DNA of 64,000 nt from Lachnospiraceae bacterium. GTDB taxonomy: Bacteria > Bacillota > Clostridia > Lachnospirales > Lachnospiraceae. This document shows positions 35,280-45,633 of this stretch, one piece after another; position 1 is the stretch's first letter, and every line of letters starts with the position of its first letter. The notes beneath the pieces were generated by a model. That model was not told the DNA's origin. It searched no databases and worked only from the letters and a program-made list of their open reading frames with translations. The position numbers and the translations under genes were made by a program. Location of the stretch: assembly GCA_016286035.1 (NCBI GenBank), contig JAEERY010000092.1, positions 1 to 64,000 of the forward strand, given 5' to 3'.

Positions 35280-35316
35280 TTTACAGATTAATTACAAATA
35301 ACAAAAGAGGTAAAAA

Positions 35317-36162
35317 ATGAAAAGAATTCTTACTATTCAGGATATATCATGTCTTGGTAAATGTTCAATAACTATTGCGCTTCCCGTTATATCAGCGATG
35401 GGAGTTGAAACTGTCATACTTCCGACTGCAGTATTGTCAACTCATACCATGTTTAAAAACTTTACCGTCAGAGATCTTACAGAAGATCTGATACCCATAA
35501 CCGATCACTGGAAAAAAGAAAATGTTAAATTTGATGCGATATATACAGGCTATCTGGGGTCCGCAGAAGAGATCTCCATCGCGAAGCATATTTTTGATGA
35601 ATTCAAAACCGATGATACACTTATCTTTATTGATCCTGTTATGGCTGATAACGGTAAGCTTTATCCGGCTTTTGATCTTGAATATGCCAAACTGAATGCT
35701 TCGCTTTGTTCAAAAGCCGATATCATAGTTCCAAATATAACCGAGGCATGCTTAATGACAGGTACTGAATATAAAGAAAGCTATGATGAATCATACATAA
35801 AAGAACTGATATCGAAACTTGCAAAGCTAGGTTCGAAAATGGTTGTTATCACAGGGGTTTCTTTAAGTCCGGGTAAAACCGGTATATATGGTTATGATAC
35901 CGTGAAAGATGAATATTTCATATATCAGAATGATCGCGTTGATGCAAGCTATCACGGTACGGGAGATCTGTTCTCAAGCATAGCTGTCGGTGCTCTGATG
36001 AGAAGTCTCACGATCAAGGATTCATTCAAGATAGCTGCCGATCACACTGCAGATACAATACGCGAGACACTAAAGAACCCGAATAAACCATGGTATGGAG
36101 TAGATTTTGAATCTACGATGCCCAATCTTATAAAAGCTCTTGAAACCTCTTTAAATGATTAG
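35317..36162 (+). CDS. pdxY: Pyridoxamine/pyridoxal kinase
   Basis: 281 residues of the ribokinase-like fold that phosphorylate B6 vitamers for PLP salvage. Seen: ILTIQDISCLGKCSITIALP at the N-terminus, AIYTGYLGSAEEI, DPVMADNGKLY, PNITEACLMTG, and the catalytic anion-hole and base motif GTGDLFSS near residue 213. A GAGG site precedes the ATG. It lies 37 nt after the tRNA-like element and may share its transcript. PLP is used by SerC and TrpB encoded nearby, but no regulatory link is visible. Confidence 0.92.
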   Translation: MKRILTIQDISCLGKCSITIALPVISAMGVETVILPTAVLSTHTMFKNFTVRDLTEDLIPITDHWKKENVKFDAIYTGYLGSAEEISIAKHIFDEFKTDDTLIFIDPVMADNGKLYPAFDLEYAKLNASLCSKADIIVPNITEACLMTGTEYKESYDESYIKELISKLAKLGSKMVVITGVSLSPGKTGIYGYDTVKDEYFIYQNDRVDASYHGTGDLFSSIAVGALMRSLTIKDSFKIAADHTADTIRETLKNPNKPWYGVDFESTMPNLIKALETSLND

Positions 36163-36208
36163 AATCCCAATCATATCAAATTTAATTCAGAGGATCGATA
36201 AAAAACGC

Positions 36209-36238
36209 TTGACAAACACACAGTCATGATGTTTTAAT
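36209..36238 (+). promoter_or_regulatory. Promoter of the trp operon
   Basis: A consensus TTGACA (36209-36214), an 18-nt spacer and TTTAAT (36233-36238) precede the T-box leader. Confidence 0.65.
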
Positions 36239-36244
36239 TTAGAA

Positions 36245-36542
36245 AACCGATGATGAGGAGTGAGTAATTCTTACATCACTTTATATGAGAGAGTTGCGGA
36301 TGGTGCGATCGCAGCATAAAGCGTAGGAACGAATGGACCTCAGAGGGCGAACAGAAACGTTTATACGGAGTATGGGAGACGGAGCAGACTCTCCGTAAAA
36401 AAAGTCAGCATATGATGGTATGTGTTTATCAATAGAGGGATGCTACCGTAGTATGCATGAGTGGATGATTTTTCATCAAGCAGGGTGGCACCGCAGGAAT
36501 AGAACCTGTCCCGGCATTACAGTTTTGTAATGCCGTTTTTTT
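36245..36542 (+). promoter_or_regulatory. Tryptophan T-box riboswitch leader
   Basis: A leader of about 300 nt that senses uncharged tRNA-Trp. The T-box core AGGGTGGCACCGC is at 36482-36494. A specifier TGG (Trp, 36334-36336) sits in the context GAATGGACC in the stem I internal loop, with AGAAACG-type stem I elements after it. The leader ends in a terminator, a 9-bp stem CGGCATTAC/GTAATGCCG (36512-36520 with 36527-36535) followed by seven T. Uncharged tRNA-Trp should stabilise the antiterminator and open trpC onward. Confidence 0.93.
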
Positions 36543-36564
36543 ATTGCAAAGGAGTGAGTATATC

Positions 36565-37347
36565 ATGATTTTGGATAAGATCGTTGAAGATAAGAAAGTA
36601 AGGCTTGTCGAACACAAGGCACGTGTCAGTGAAGCAGATATAAAAAGAGAAGCCGAAAACACAATAAAAGATGGAGATTTCAGAGTAAATCTTTTTTATA
36701 ATGCACTTGCTGCTGACGGCATCTCCATTATAGGTGAGTTCAAGAAAGCTTCTCCGAGCCTCGGTAAGATCGATTCTAAGATCGATCTTATGGAAAGGAT
36801 AGATGAGTATAACGCTTCAGTCGATGCGATCTCGTGCCTTACAGAGGAGGACCACTTTAACGGCAATATAGAATATCTGAAACAGATAAGAGAAGTTTCA
36901 CTTCTCCCTATACTAAGAAAAGATTTCATGATAGATGAATATCAGTTTTATGAAGCAAGAGTTATAGGCGCCGATGCAGTCCTTCTTATAACAGCGATCC
37001 TTGATGACGCTCAGATGTTAGACTTTTACCAGCTGGCAAGAGAGTTAAAGCTCGATGTTTTGGTAGAGACACATGATGAGTATGAGATTGAAAGGGCGCT
37101 AAAGATAGATCCCCGTATCATTGGTGTAAATAACAGAAATCTGAAGGATTTTTCAATATCTTTAGAAAACACGGGTAGGTTAAAGAAATATATACCTCAG
37201 GATAAGGTAAGCATTGCCGAAAGCGGCATAATGAATGACAGCGATGTTGAATATCTAAAAGAAGTCGGTGTGGATGCTTTTCTTATCGGAAGGGCATTCA
37301 TGGAAAGCGAGAATCCCAAAGAACTCGCACTACGGTGGAAAAGATGA
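36565..37347 (+). CDS. trpC: Indole-3-glycerol-phosphate synthase
   Basis: 260 residues forming a TIM barrel. The start at 36565 follows AAAGGAG directly after the T-box terminator. Seen: SIIGEFKKASPSLGKI with the catalytic Lys, CLTEEDHFNGN, LRKDFMIDEYQFYEARVIGA and GVNNRNLKDF, and AESGIM. It closes the indole ring in tryptophan synthesis. It is first in the operon, which is unusual; trpF overlaps its stop by 4 nt. Confidence 0.96.
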   Translation: MILDKIVEDKKVRLVEHKARVSEADIKREAENTIKDGDFRVNLFYNALAADGISIIGEFKKASPSLGKIDSKIDLMERIDEYNASVDAISCLTEEDHFNGNIEYLKQIREVSLLPILRKDFMIDEYQFYEARVIGADAVLLITAILDDAQMLDFYQLARELKLDVLVETHDEYEIERALKIDPRIIGVNNRNLKDFSISLENTGRLKKYIPQDKVSIAESGIMNDSDVEYLKEVGVDAFLIGRAFMESENPKELALRWKR

Positions 37348-38012
37348 CAAAGATAAAGATATGCGGAATAACAAAAGTCGAAGAAATTGAATACCTTAAT
37401 AATGAACATGTGGATTATGCAGGTTTTGTTATATACAAAAACAGCAAGAGATATATAACAGTGGAAAGGGCGGCAGCAATAGCCGAATCATTAAATCCCG
37501 ATATCAAAAAAGTTGCAGTCTGCGTATCTCCCGATGTTGAACTTCTAAAGGAGATAGAAAACGGAGGTTTTGATATCATTCAGGTTCATAAGGGACTAAG
37601 CAATGCCGTTATAGATGCTTCCTCAATACCGATATGGTATGCCGTCAATGCACAGGATACAGGTCATGCTGCAATGACAATGGAATGGATACATCAGCTT
37701 CCGATCAGGCTTGGGACCAAGATAGAGGCCATTGTTATGGATGCCCCGGATTTCGGAAGCGGTAAAACATTTGACTGGCATAAGAGCAAAAGGCTCTTAA
37801 AAGCGGGTACTTTATCACCGCCGTCGGAAGATAAGCTCTTTACCAAGAAATTTGTTCTTGCGGGAGGACTCGATGCCGAAAATGTGGCCGAAGGAATAAA
37901 CATTTTCAATCCCGACATCGTAGACGTAAGCTCCTCTGTAGAAGGAGAATCGGGTAAAGATAAAGATAAAATATCAGCATTCGTAAATGCGGTAAGATCT
38001 ATAGAACAATGA
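37344..38012 (+). CDS. trpF: Phosphoribosylanthranilate isomerase
   Basis: 222 residues. ATG 37344 overlaps the trpC stop (ATGA), so the longer GTG frame is not needed. The general base Cys is in KICGITK at the N-terminus and the acid Asp in VMDAPDFGSGKTFDW; LAGGLDAENV marks the phosphate loop. About 20 residues are inserted relative to short TrpF (RLLKAGTLSPPSEDKL). It is translated in coupling with trpC. Confidence 0.94.
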   Translation: MTKIKICGITKVEEIEYLNNEHVDYAGFVIYKNSKRYITVERAAAIAESLNPDIKKVAVCVSPDVELLKEIENGGFDIIQVHKGLSNAVIDASSIPIWYAVNAQDTGHAAMTMEWIHQLPIRLGTKIEAIVMDAPDFGSGKTFDWHKSKRLLKAGTLSPPSEDKLFTKKFVLAGGLDAENVAEGINIFNPDIVDVSSSVEGESGKDKDKISAFVNAVRSIEQ

Positions 38013-38024
38013 AAGGATACAAAC

Positions 38025-39212
38025 ATGAATAAAAAAGCATACTACGGAGAATACGGCGGACAGTTCGTTTCAGAATCTTTAATGAACACACTGGATGAGA
38101 TAGATAAAGCTTTTGAAGAAGCTATCCGCGATCCCGAGTTTTTGAAACAATATCATTACTATCTTAAGCAGTATGTAGGCAGAGAGACTCCTTTATATCT
38201 TGCTGAGAGATTAAGTGAAAAGTACGGAACAAAGATCTATCTTAAAAGAGAGGATCTAAACCATACCGGTGCTCATAAGATCAATAACGTTATCGGACAG
38301 ATACTTCTTGCAAAACGCATGGGAAAAAAGAAGATCATAGCAGAGACAGGTGCCGGACAGCACGGTGTTGCTACGGCAACCGGAGCAGCTCTTTTCAATA
38401 TGGAATGCACTGTTTACATGGGTAAAGAAGATGTTAAGCGCCAGGCTTTGAATGTTATGAGAATGGAAATGCTCGGTGCCAAGGTTGTCGCAGTTGAGTC
38501 GGGAAGCAATACTCTTAAGGATGCGACAAATGAAGCTATAAGAACATGGGCAAAGACAGCTGAAGATACCTTCTATATCATAGGATCAGCGATAGGTCCT
38601 TATCCATATCCGAAGATGGTAAAGGAATTCCAGGCTGTAATAAGCAGAGAAGCAAAGAAACAGCATTATGAGGCTGAAGGAAGACTCCCCGATGTTGTTA
38701 TGGCATGTGTCGGCGGCGGATCAAACTCAATCGGAATGTTTGCAGATTTCATAGACGAGCCTTCGGTTGAACTCATCGGTGTCGAAGCAGCCGGAAAGGG
38801 AATTGATACAATGGAACATGCCGCATCAATGGCAAAGGGACGTCCCGGAGTCCTTCACGGAACACGTTCATATCTTCTTCAGGATGAGGACGGAAATATT
38901 CAGCTTGCACATTCAATATCTGCAGGACTTGATTATCCGGGTGTCGGTCCGGAACACGCTTATCTTCATGATACCGGCAGAGCCAAATACGTTCCGATAA
39001 CGGACGGTGAAGCGATGGATGCACTTATGGAGCTCACACAGACAGAAGGTATTATACCTGCTATAGAAAGTGCTCATGCAGTAGCTTATGCTTTTAAGAA
39101 AGCTAAAGAAATGACCCCGGATCAGTCCATGATCATATGCCTGTCCGGAAGAGGAGATAAAGATGTTAATACGATATCTGATTATCTTGCGGGAAAAGGA
39201 TATCTTAACTGA
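38025..39212 (+). CDS. trpB: Tryptophan synthase beta subunit
   Basis: 395 residues of the common TrpB1 type. PLP lysine K85 is in [10 protein letters not shown], with [14 protein letters not shown], the phosphate loop [10 protein letters not shown], and the conserved LSGRGDKD near the end. It condenses indole with serine. The AAAGGATAC site and 12-nt gap fit the operon; trpA follows after 17 nt. Confidence 0.97.
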   Translation: MNKKAYYGEYGGQFVSESLMNTLDEIDKAFEEAIRDPEFLKQYHYYLKQYVGRETPLYLAERLSEKYGTKIYLKREDLNHTGAHKINNVIGQILLAKRMGKKKIIAETGAGQHGVATATGAALFNMECTVYMGKEDVKRQALNVMRMEMLGAKVVAVESGSNTLKDATNEAIRTWAKTAEDTFYIIGSAIGPYPYPKMVKEFQAVISREAKKQHYEAEGRLPDVVMACVGGGSNSIGMFADFIDEPSVELIGVEAAGKGIDTMEHAASMAKGRPGVLHGTRSYLLQDEDGNIQLAHSISAGLDYPGVGPEHAYLHDTGRAKYVPITDGEAMDALMELTQTEGIIPAIESAHAVAYAFKKAKEMTPDQSMIICLSGRGDKDVNTISDYLAGKGYLN

Positions 39213-39229
39213 TCATAAAGGAGATAGTT

Positions 39230-40024
39230 ATGACTAAGAATCGAATTGAGGCTCATTTAAGCAGCCTTAAAGAAAAGAATGAAAAAGCTTTTATCACATA
39301 CATAACGGCAGGTCTTCCTGATATGGAAAAGACCGCTACGATACTCAAAGCCCAGAATGACACGGACATAATCGAACTCGGTATTCCTTTTTCGGATCCC
39401 ATAGCAGACGGACCGGTCATTCAGCAGGCAAGTTATGAAGCGATACTCAACGGAGCTACAGTCGGCAAAACATTTGAGCTTATGAAGAACCTCAGAAGTG
39501 AAGGGTTCGAAAAGCCGATAGTATTCATGCTCTATTACAATACGATAGTAAATATGGGAACCGATGAATTTGTTAAAAGATGTCATGAAAGCGGAGTTGA
39601 CGGACTCATAGTGCCAGACCTTCCCTTTGAAGAACAGGAAAACCTTTTAAAGGCTCTTGATGGTGACGATACAACGATACTGATACAACTTGTATCACCT
39701 GTGTCCAAAGAAAGGATCCCTCAGATACTTGACGGTGCGCGAGGATTTGTATACTGCGTATCATCCATGGGTGTTACGGGACAGTCAGCAGATTTCCATA
39801 AAGAAGTCAAGGAATACCTCTCATATGTAAAGAGCATCTCTAAAATACCGGTTATGATGGGATTTGGCATAAGAGAAGCAAAAGATGTTAAAGAGATGAA
39901 GGATCTTATAGACGGTGCCATAGTAGGTTCATATTTCATAAACATAATGAGAGAAAATGACTTTGATCCCAAAGCGGCAAAAGAATATTCAGAGAGATTC
40001 AAGAAAGAATTAAATGCACTGTAG
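39230..40024 (+). CDS. trpA: Tryptophan synthase alpha subunit
   Basis: 264 residues forming a TIM barrel. The catalytic Glu is in [20 protein letters not shown], which also holds the catalytic Asp region, and [14 protein letters not shown] matches the phosphate-binding loop. It splits indoleglycerol phosphate and feeds indole to TrpB. It has the GGAGATAG site and is followed by trpD. Confidence 0.96.
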   Translation: MTKNRIEAHLSSLKEKNEKAFITYITAGLPDMEKTATILKAQNDTDIIELGIPFSDPIADGPVIQQASYEAILNGATVGKTFELMKNLRSEGFEKPIVFMLYYNTIVNMGTDEFVKRCHESGVDGLIVPDLPFEEQENLLKALDGDDTTILIQLVSPVSKERIPQILDGARGFVYCVSSMGVTGQSADFHKEVKEYLSYVKSISKIPVMMGFGIREAKDVKEMKDLIDGAIVGSYFINIMRENDFDPKAAKEYSERFKKELNAL

Positions 40025-40055
40025 TAATAAATTCAAATATACGGAGGATAAGAAA

Positions 40056-41078
40056 ATGATAAAAGAAGCAATTGAAAAGATCGTACTTAAAGAAGACCTT
40101 ACATATGATGAAGCATATACCGTTATGAACGAGATAATGGACGGTCAGTCAACACCTACACAGAATGCAGCCTTCCTTGCGGCTCTTTCAACAAAGTCAG
40201 CAAAAGCAGAGACTATCGATGAGATCAAGGGATGTGCTGTGGCAATGAGAGAACATGCATTAAAATGTGACACAAAAGGCATGGAAACTCTTGAGATAGT
40301 AGGTACAGGCGGAGACAGAGCAGGAAGTTTCAATATCTCGACAACAACAGCATTTGTAACGGCAGCTGCAGGTGTCAAGGTTGCAAAGCACGGTAACAGA
40401 GCAGCTTCCTCCAAGTCAGGTACTGCCGATTGTCTCGAAGCATTGGGAGCAAATATATCACTTGAACCCGAGAAATGTGTTGATCTTCTAGACAAGACAG
40501 GTTTTTGTTTCTTCTTTGCACAGAAATATCACACATCAATGAAGTACGTCGGAGCAATACGTAAAGAGCTCGGCTTCAGAACTGTGTTCAATATCCTCGG
40601 TCCCCTTACAAACCCTGCAAATCCTTCGATGATACTTTTGGGCGTTTACGATGAATACCTGATAGAGCCGCTTGCAAGAGTTCTCTACGGAATGGGTGTT
40701 AAAAAAGGAATGGTCGTATACGGACGTGAAAAGCTTGACGAGATCTCATCAGTCGGAGAAACAGCTGTCTGTGAATTCGAGAAGGGCAGATACACAACTT
40801 ATGAGATAAAGCCTGAAGATTTCGGTTTTGATCGTTGCTCAAAAGCAGATCTTGTCGGTGGAACACCCGAAGAAAATGCACAGATCACAAAGAGTATTTT
40901 AAACGGAACAGATAAAGGTCCCAAGAGAAACACAGTACTTATGAATGCCGGTGCAGCTCTTTATATAGCAGGCAAGGCAGATTCACTCGAAGCAGGTGTT
41001 AAACTCGCTGAAAAGATCATTGACAGCGGCAAGGCATATGAAGCTATGGAAAGATTTGTTGAGGAGTCAAACAAATGA
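40056..41078 (+). CDS. trpD: Anthranilate phosphoribosyltransferase
   Basis: 340 residues from ATG 40056, 8 nt after ACGGAGG; an upstream frame crossing the trpA stop is rejected. Seen: [20 protein letters not shown], the glycine-rich PRPP loop, and [21 protein letters not shown] and [15 protein letters not shown]. It is not fused to TrpG. The stop overlaps trpE's ATG by 4 nt. Confidence 0.96.
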   Translation: MIKEAIEKIVLKEDLTYDEAYTVMNEIMDGQSTPTQNAAFLAALSTKSAKAETIDEIKGCAVAMREHALKCDTKGMETLEIVGTGGDRAGSFNISTTTAFVTAAAGVKVAKHGNRAASSKSGTADCLEALGANISLEPEKCVDLLDKTGFCFFFAQKYHTSMKYVGAIRKELGFRTVFNILGPLTNPANPSMILLGVYDEYLIEPLARVLYGMGVKKGMVVYGREKLDEISSVGETAVCEFEKGRYTTYEIKPEDFGFDRCSKADLVGGTPEENAQITKSILNGTDKGPKRNTVLMNAGAALYIAGKADSLEAGVKLAEKIIDSGKAYEAMERFVEESNK

Positions 41079-42535
41079 TACCTTCAAAAGAAGAATTATA
41101 TGATTATAAGGAACAGTACAGATACGCTCCCGTTAAGAAAGAGATCCTTTCTGATATAAGGACACCTATAGAGGTCTTAAGAATACTCAAGAAAAAGAGT
41201 GAGCATGTCTATCTTCTTGAAAGCGTTGAAGATCAGGTTAACTGGGGCAGATACACTTTTATGGGATTCAATCCCAAGATGTGCATCACCTGCGATGACG
41301 GCGAAATAAAGATCACCGATGATAAAGGCAATGTTATATGTAAGGAACACGTTGATCATCCGGCAGTTCATATTAAGGAAATAGTCGAAAAACATAAATG
41401 TCCAAGGATAGAAGGATTCCCAACCTTCACAGGCGGTCTTGTGGGTTACTTTGCATATGATTACATCAAATACAGTGAACCGAAATTAAAACTTGATGCT
41501 GCAGATGAGGAACAGTTTAAAGACGTTGACCTCATGCTCTTTGACAAGGTTATCTGTTTTGACAATTTAAGACAAAAGATCGTCATCACAGCACTTGTCG
41601 ATCTTAATGATATTGAAAACGGTTATGATCAGGCACAAAAAGACATAGATTCAATTATAGACCTTATAGAGAACGGCACTCCGGCAAAGATCGAACCCGG
41701 TGTGTTAAGATCCGACTATCGAGCACTTTTCAGTAAAGAAGAATACTGTAAGATGGTTGAAAAGGCAAAGAAGTATATATATGAAGGCGATATCTTCCAG
41801 GTCGTTTTATCAAACAGGCTTGAAGCTGATTTTGAGGGCAGTCTTTTTGATACATACAGATTGCTAAGGACCATCAATCCCTCTCCTTATATGTTCTATT
41901 TTTCGGGAGATGATATAGAAGTGGCCGGTGCTTCACCGGAAACACTTGTAAAATGTGAGGATGGAATACTTCATACTTTCCCGCTTGCAGGCACAAGACC
42001 TAGAGGAAAAAATGCGGCCGAAGACAGAGCTCTTGAAAAAGAACTGTTGGCTGACGAAAAGGAAAAAGCCGAGCATAACATGCTTGTCGATCTCGGAAGA
42101 AACGACATCGGCCGGATAAGTGAGTTCGGATCGGTTGAAGTAGAGGAATATATGACTGTTCAGCGTTATTCCCATGTGATGCATATAGGGTCAACGGTCA
42201 AAGGTAAACTCAGAAGCGATCTTAAGGCAACCGATGCGGTTGATTCCATACTTCCCGCAGGAACATTATCGGGTGCCCCAAAGATACGTGCGTGCGAGAT
42301 CATAAACGAACTTGAGAATAACAAAAGGGGAATTTATGGCGGTGCTATAGGATATATCGATTTTACCGGCAATCTTGATACATGTATAGCAATAAGGATT
42401 GCATTCAAGAAAAACGGCAAGGTGTTTGTAAGATCGGGAGCCGGTATCGTTGCAGATTCTGTGCCTGAAACCGAATACCACGAATGCATAAACAAAGCCA
42501 AGGCTGTCATGATGGCCGTAAAAAACCAGGCTTAA
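41075..42535 (+). CDS. trpE: Anthranilate synthase component I
   Basis: 486 residues. The feedback site LLES is at the N-terminus ([17 protein letters not shown]). The chorismate domain has [48 protein letters not shown] and [11 protein letters not shown]. Tryptophan should inhibit it. It starts within the trpD stop, so the two are coupled, and trpG comes 12 nt later. Confidence 0.97.
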   Translation: MIPSKEELYDYKEQYRYAPVKKEILSDIRTPIEVLRILKKKSEHVYLLESVEDQVNWGRYTFMGFNPKMCITCDDGEIKITDDKGNVICKEHVDHPAVHIKEIVEKHKCPRIEGFPTFTGGLVGYFAYDYIKYSEPKLKLDAADEEQFKDVDLMLFDKVICFDNLRQKIVITALVDLNDIENGYDQAQKDIDSIIDLIENGTPAKIEPGVLRSDYRALFSKEEYCKMVEKAKKYIYEGDIFQVVLSNRLEADFEGSLFDTYRLLRTINPSPYMFYFSGDDIEVAGASPETLVKCEDGILHTFPLAGTRPRGKNAAEDRALEKELLADEKEKAEHNMLVDLGRNDIGRISEFGSVEVEEYMTVQRYSHVMHIGSTVKGKLRSDLKATDAVDSILPAGTLSGAPKIRACEIINELENNKRGIYGGAIGYIDFTGNLDTCIAIRIAFKKNGKVFVRSGAGIVADSVPETEYHECINKAKAVMMAVKNQA

Positions 42536-42547
42536 AGGAGAAAAAAT

Positions 42548-43114
42548 ATGATCCTGTTAATCGATAATTACGACAGTTTTTCATACAATCTCTATCAGTT
42601 TATAGGGACGATAAACACAGATATAAAAGTAATAAGAAACGATGAGCTTTCGGTAGATAAGATAGATTCACTGAAGCCCACGCACATAGTCATTTCTCCG
42701 GGTCCCGGAAAGCCTATCGATGCAGGTGTCTGTGAAGAGGTGATCAAAAATCTCGGTGACAGATATCCCATACTCGGTGTATGTTTGGGACATCAGGCCA
42801 TATGTGAAGTATACGGTGCCACTGTAGATCATGCTTCAAAGCTTATGCACGGAAAGATGAGTATAGCTCATATAGATACTGAATCAAAACTCTTTAAAGG
42901 TCTTGATCAAGACATCGAAGTTGCAAGGTATCATTCACTTGCGGCTGTTAAAGAGACTCTTCCCGATTGTCTTAAGGTCACAGCAATGACTGATGATAAC
43001 GAGATAATGGCTGTTGAACATAAAGAATATAATGTATACGGTGTCCAGTTCCATCCCGAATCCATACTTACTCCCGACGGCATGACTATAATTCGCAATT
43101 TCCTTGCCATTTAA
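42548..43114 (+). CDS. trpG: Anthranilate synthase component II (glutamine amidotransferase)
   Basis: 188 residues of a class I amidotransferase. The nucleophile is C79 in LGVCLGHQA, with His and Glu in QFHPESIL, and the start reads LIDNYDSFSYNL. It gives ammonia to TrpE and may also serve PabB, a common double role. It is the last gene of the trp operon; no clear terminator is seen before the next promoter. Confidence 0.96.
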   Translation: MILLIDNYDSFSYNLYQFIGTINTDIKVIRNDELSVDKIDSLKPTHIVISPGPGKPIDAGVCEEVIKNLGDRYPILGVCLGHQAICEVYGATVDHASKLMHGKMSIAHIDTESKLFKGLDQDIEVARYHSLAAVKETLPDCLKVTAMTDDNEIMAVEHKEYNVYGVQFHPESILTPDGMTIIRNFLAI

Positions 43115-43118
43115 TTCG

Positions 43119-43147
43119 TTGACAATGGAATTATAGATTTATATAAT
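43119..43147 (+). promoter_or_regulatory. Fully consensus promoter upstream of the second ilvN and ilvC
   Basis: TTGACA (43119-43124), exactly 17 nt, and TATAAT (43142-43147): a perfect sigma-A consensus only 5 nt after the trpG stop. It starts a leader of about 40 nt before ilvN. Confidence 0.9.
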
Positions 43148-43195
43148 AGGAAATGAGCGTTTTTTAAGATTATTAAAAAGGGAACGGTACGGATA

Positions 43196-43702
43196 ATGAA
43201 AAGAAAAGTATTTCAGTTACTTGTAGAGAACACATCGGGAGTATTGAGCAGGATCTCCGGATTGTTTTCAAGAAGAGGCTACAATATAGAGTCTATCACG
43301 GCAGGTGTTACAGCCGATCCAAAGGTTTCCCGTATTACGATAGTCGCAAGCGGAGACGATGAGATACTTGAACAGATCGAAAAGCAGGTTGCAAAACTTG
43401 TTGATGTATGTGATGTAAAAGAGCTCAAACCCGATCAAAGTGTTTATCGTGAACTCGCTCTGATAAAAGTTAAGGTTGATGCGAAGTCAAGAGAAGGTGT
43501 CATAAGTCTCGCTAATGTCTTCAGAGCAAACATTATCGATGTTTCTCCCGAAGGTCTCATCATTGAGATAACCGGCGGTCAGGATAAGATCGAAGCATTT
43601 ATAAGTCTGCTTAGCGGATACGAGATCTTAGAGCTTGCCCGCACAGGTATCGCAGGCTTAAGAAGAGGAACGGATGATATAGTTTATCCTAAGGTTGATT
43701 AA
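43196..43702 (+). CDS. ilvN: Acetolactate synthase small regulatory subunit (copy 2)
   Basis: 168 residues. The ACT domain (FQLLVENTSGVLSRISGLFS, then RRGYNIESITAG) is followed by the ALS_ss C-domain. It is clearly divergent from the copy at 31118 (for example RRGYNIES against RRCFNIDS) and is not a recent duplicate. It has no adjacent large subunit but sits 82 nt before ilvC behind its own promoter. It may regulate IlvB in trans or serve a second large subunit elsewhere. Confidence 0.93.
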   Translation: MKRKVFQLLVENTSGVLSRISGLFSRRGYNIESITAGVTADPKVSRITIVASGDDEILEQIEKQVAKLVDVCDVKELKPDQSVYRELALIKVKVDAKSREGVISLANVFRANIIDVSPEGLIIEITGGQDKIEAFISLLSGYEILELARTGIAGLRRGTDDIVYPKVD

Positions 43703-43751
43703 CGTTCATTACTTGGGTCACCAAGATAAAAAAAGAAATACATTATATTAA

Positions 43752-44807
<1,056 letters not shown>

Positions 44808-44834
44808 TATTTTCTTCAGTCAATATTCAAGGAT

Positions 44835-44862
44835 AGAGAGCCTTTTGGCTCTCTTTTCTTTA
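44835..44862 (+). terminator. Terminator after ilvC
   Basis: An 8-bp stem AGAGAGCC/GGCTCTCT (44835-44842 with 44847-44854), loop TTTT, then TTTCTTT. Confidence 0.85.
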
Positions 44863-44914
44863 TATCCCAAATATGATATAATGGCTGTGTTTGTAAATTA
44901 TTAACGGGTAGGAT

Positions 44915-45580
44915 ATGTTAAAGGCAGAAAACATATATAAAAGCTACGGAAAAAAAGAAGTATTAAAAGGCACATGCATAAGTGTAATGCCGGGTGAGAT
45001 ATCAGCTCTGGTCGGAAAGAACGGATGCGGTAAATCAACGCTTCTTCAGATAATAACGGGTACACTTAAAGCAGATAAGGCTGAGATCTCTTTTTTCGGA
45101 AAAGATGCATGCAAAGACAGCAAAGTGTTTTCCAAGTACGCAGGATATGTACCGCAGGATGATCCTTTGTTTGAAGAGCTTACCGTTAAGGACAACTTAA
45201 GATTCTGGGCGGCAGGCATAAAGAATCCCGATCTTAATGTTATAGAACAGTTCGGACTGACTGAACTGTTAAACACCAAAGTGAGTGCATTATCCGGCGG
45301 TATGAAGCGCAGATTAACGATTGCAAGTACACTGCAGAGAAAACCGCCCGTGCTTGTTCTTGACGAGCCTACCTCATCTCTGGATCTTTATTATCAGGAG
45401 AGTATCAGGGAGTGGATGAAAGACTATGTTTCCCGCAACGGTACCGTAGTTCTTTCAACTCATAACGAAAAAGAGATACTGATGGCTGATACAATATGGC
45501 TGTTTAACGACGGCAAGACTAAAAAGATCAAAAAAGAAGAACTCGATATGGATGATATAAGAAGAGAGATCTCTTCCTGA
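44915..45580 (+). CDS. ABC transporter ATP-binding protein
   Basis: 221 residues with Walker A GKNGCGKSTLL, Q-loop GYVPQDDPLF, signature LSGGMKRRLTI (first Ser-Gly-Gly intact), Walker B VLVLDEPTSSLD and the H-loop His in LSTHNEKE. This is the type that drives ABC-2 exporters. TATAAT at 44877-44882 likely begins its transcript. The next three genes are a membrane protein and two ABC-2 permeases, so the four form one export system; the cargo is unknown. Confidence 0.93.
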   Translation: MLKAENIYKSYGKKEVLKGTCISVMPGEISALVGKNGCGKSTLLQIITGTLKADKAEISFFGKDACKDSKVFSKYAGYVPQDDPLFEELTVKDNLRFWAAGIKNPDLNVIEQFGLTELLNTKVSALSGGMKRRLTIASTLQRKPPVLVLDEPTSSLDLYYQESIREWMKDYVSRNGTVVLSTHNEKEILMADTIWLFNDGKTKKIKKEELDMDDIRREISS

Positions 45581-45633
45581 TCCTGTCGTTTTCTATAGAT
45601 TCACTTGAAGAAGAATGTGGAGGAGAGTTTATT

